From Pseudomonadota bacterium (GTDB lineage: Bacteria; Pseudomonadota; Gammaproteobacteria; Steroidobacterales; Steroidobacteraceae): a stretch of DNA of 64,000 nucleotides. The stretch lies in the NCBI GenBank assembly GCA_016713725.1, contig JADJOO010000012.1, forward strand, positions 1 through 64,000, in the 5' to 3' direction. The notes below the pieces were generated by a model. The model did not search any database. It was not told the origin of the DNA and saw only the letters and a list, made by a program, of their open reading frames with translations. The position numbers were made by a program, and so were the translations under genes. This document shows positions 62,831 to 64,000 of this stretch, piece by piece; within the stretch, counting starts at the first letter, position 1; every line of letters starts with the position of its first letter.

Positions 62831-63454
62831 TCAGGCGGCCAGTTGCTCGATGCGCTTGCCGGCTTCGGCGATTGCCGCGGTGCGGCTTTCCTCACCCATC
62901 GCCAGGCCCTCGGCGTAAATGAACTCGACGTCCGTGATGCCGATGAAGCCGAGGAACTGCCGCACGTAGGCGCTCTGCAGGTCGCTCGGCGTACCCGCGT
63001 GCCTGCCGCCGCGCGTCGCGACGACGAGCGCACGCTTGTCGCGCAACAATCCTTCGGGACCGTCGGCTGTGTAGCGAAAGGTAACGCCTGCACGCGCCAC
63101 GTGATCGAAGTACGCCTTGAGCGTCGAAGGGACGCCGAAGTTGTACATCGGCAGTCCGATGACAATGACGTCCGCTGCGGCGAGTTCGGCCACGAGCGCG
63201 TCCGACTCGGCGGCGATGTGCGCCTGGCCTGCCGTGCGCTGTTCCGGCGCCGTGCCAAACGCGGTAAAGCGCTCTGCCGTCAGGTGCGGCAGCGGCTGCC
63301 TGGCGAGGTCGCGCACGACCACGCGCGCTGAACCTGCGGTCGAATCGGTGCTGCGATCGATGCGGACCAGGGTCTCGATGAAGCGACCCGCCAGTCGCGA
63401 AGACAGTGACTCGGCCCCGTGGAGGCTCGAATTCAGCTGCAGGTAGGTTTTCAT
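62831..63454 (-). CDS. azoR: FMN-dependent NADH-azoreductase
   Basis: 207 residues, flavodoxin-like. MKTYLQLNSSLHGAESLSSRLAGRFIETL is the phosphate-binding start, then ADVIVIGLPMYNFGVPSTLKAYFDHVARAGVTFRYTADGPEGLLRDKRALVVATRGG, the AzoR/NAD(P)H dehydrogenase (quinone) signature. It reduces quinones and azo compounds. Divergent from a LysR regulator (start 63562) whose operator-like repeats lie in the 107-bp gap. The azoR, doxX and pirin genes are on one strand and probably belong to one regulon. Confidence 0.93.
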   Translation of the reverse strand: MKTYLQLNSSLHGAESLSSRLAGRFIETLVRIDRSTDSTAGSARVVVRDLARQPLPHLTAERFTAFGTAPEQRTAGQAHIAAESDALVAELAAADVIVIGLPMYNFGVPSTLKAYFDHVARAGVTFRYTADGPEGLLRDKRALVVATRGGRHAGTPSDLQSAYVRQFLGFIGITDVEFIYAEGLAMGEESRTAAIAEAGKRIEQLAA

Positions 63455-63533
63455 GTTCGTTTGGCCCGTTTTCGATGGTGAAGTCGATGGCGGTTAGTTT
63501 GCATCTATGCTTTGAATTAAAAGACGGTATTTT

Positions 63534-63559
63534 CGTTTAAACGTATCGATATAATCGAT
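63534..63559. promoter_or_regulatory. Palindromes in the azoR/LysR divergent promoter
   Basis: CGTTTAAACG (63534-63543) is a perfect palindrome, followed by two ATCGAT sites (63545-63550 and 63554-63559) three bases apart. The region is AT-rich compared with its surroundings and reaches to within 2 bases of the LysR start, as expected for a LysR-type autoregulated divergent promoter. Binding is inferred. Confidence 0.5.
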
Positions 63560-63561
63560 TT

Positions 63562-64000
63562 ATGACAATGCCCCGGATCACGCTGGACCAATGGGCCGCC
63601 CTGGTTGCGGTCGTGGAACAAGGGGGTTACGGGCCCGCGTCCGAGCGCCTGCACCGCACCCAGTCGACCGTCACCTACACGATCAAAAAGCTCGAGGATC
63701 ATCTCGGGCTGAAGGTGTTCGAGCGGCGAGGCCGCCGCGCGGCGCTGACACCGGCCGGCCAGGTGCTGTATCGCCGTGGCAAGGTCCTGCTCGACGACGC
63801 GGCCCGCCTCGAGCGCTCGGCCTCGGCGCTCGCGCAGGGCTGGGAGGCAGAAGTACGGTTGGCAGTCGAAGCCATCTTTCCGACATGGCTGCTGTTGCGT
63901 GCACTCGCCGAGTTTGGCAACGAGCACCCGGACATCCGCGTGGAACTCATCGAAGCCGTGCTCGGCGGCGTCGAGGAAGCGCTAACCGAGGGGCGCGTCG
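63562..64000 (+). CDS. LysR family transcriptional regulator, partial
   Basis: 146 residues are visible before the right edge. HTH: ITLDQWAALVAVVEQGGYGPASERLHRTQSTVTYTIKKLEDHLGLKVFERRGRRAALTPAGQVL. The co-inducer domain begins (WEAEVRLAVEAIFPTWLLLRALAEFGNEHPDIRVELIEAVLGG). The ATG at 63562 is the first; 63568 is an alternative. Divergent from azoR, so it probably controls the azoR-doxX-pirin group in response to quinones or electrophiles (inference from layout). Confidence 0.9.
   Translation, partial: MTMPRITLDQWAALVAVVEQGGYGPASERLHRTQSTVTYTIKKLEDHLGLKVFERRGRRAALTPAGQVLYRRGKVLLDDAARLERSASALAQGWEAEVRLAVEAIFPTWLLLRALAEFGNEHPDIRVELIEAVLGGVEEALTEGRV

Overview
The window is 64 kb of GC-rich, gene-dense proteobacterial DNA. 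The gene content suggests an aerobic gammaproteobacterium, perhaps near the Nevskiales/Steroidobacterales: a TonB-dependent receptor, DUF1840, DUF1302/DUF1329 proteins, a wax-ester-synthase-type acyltransferase, several acyl-CoA enzymes, phhB and an Lrp-ald pair. This placement is inferred from gene families only; there is no rRNA to confirm it. I saw no tRNA, rRNA, CRISPR array, transposase or phage gene.

Layout. 1-5.4 kb: a LEA-type lipoprotein and glgC on the minus strand, divergent from a PadR regulator/membrane-sensor pair, then a lipoprotein, a DUF192 protein and a retropepsin-like protease. 5.5-19.7 kb: the most unusual part. Five iron oxygenases (Sel1-P4H, an AspH domain fused to a sulfotransferase, PKHD/PiuC-like, and two AspH-like) and four sulfotransferase domains (two on TPR proteins) surround a TonB-dependent receptor and a small secreted protein. 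19.6-22.7 kb: lrp-tauE-phhB, divergent from alanine dehydrogenase. 22.8-27.3 kb: SDR, enoyl-CoA hydratase, FadD and a cyclophilin. 27.5-34.5 kb: DUF1840, a membrane protein, convergent M3 and S9 peptidases, an M48 lipoprotein and an alpha/beta hydrolase. 34.4-37.4 kb: a membrane protein, an OYE-family flavoenzyme and an unknown protein. 37.5-46.5 kb: acyltransferase, DUF1302, DUF1329, YCF48-like and RND genes in a row on the minus strand. 46.5-56.1 kb: a TetR-controlled acyl-CoA carboxylase catabolic cluster (acyl-CoA dehydrogenase plus TetR, divergent from carboxylase beta, acyl-CoA dehydrogenase, enoyl-CoA hydratase, biotin carboxylase alpha, BKACE enzyme and SMP-30-like protein). 56.1-64 kb: a PLP decarboxylase, two tiny membrane proteins too short for ordinary gene calling, LysR-NnrU-M20, a HicA-like protein, pirin-DoxX and azoR divergent from a second LysR.

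How the genes work together. Three modules stand out. First, a hydroxylation/sulfation locus around an outer-membrane receptor, including one polypeptide that joins both chemistries. Second, a beta-oxidation plus acyl-CoA carboxylation pathway resembling branched-chain or acyclic terpenoid (Atu/Liu-type) catabolism, with a BKACE enzyme where a lyase might be expected. Third, an envelope lipid or hydrophobic-compound module (acyltransferase, outer-membrane, periplasmic and RND parts).

Sequence quality. At least a dozen otherwise normal genes carry single-base frameshifts, several at homopolymer runs. This pattern looks like uncorrected indel error in the assembly rather than mass gene decay. 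For those genes I give the span of the likely intact gene and say where the frame breaks.
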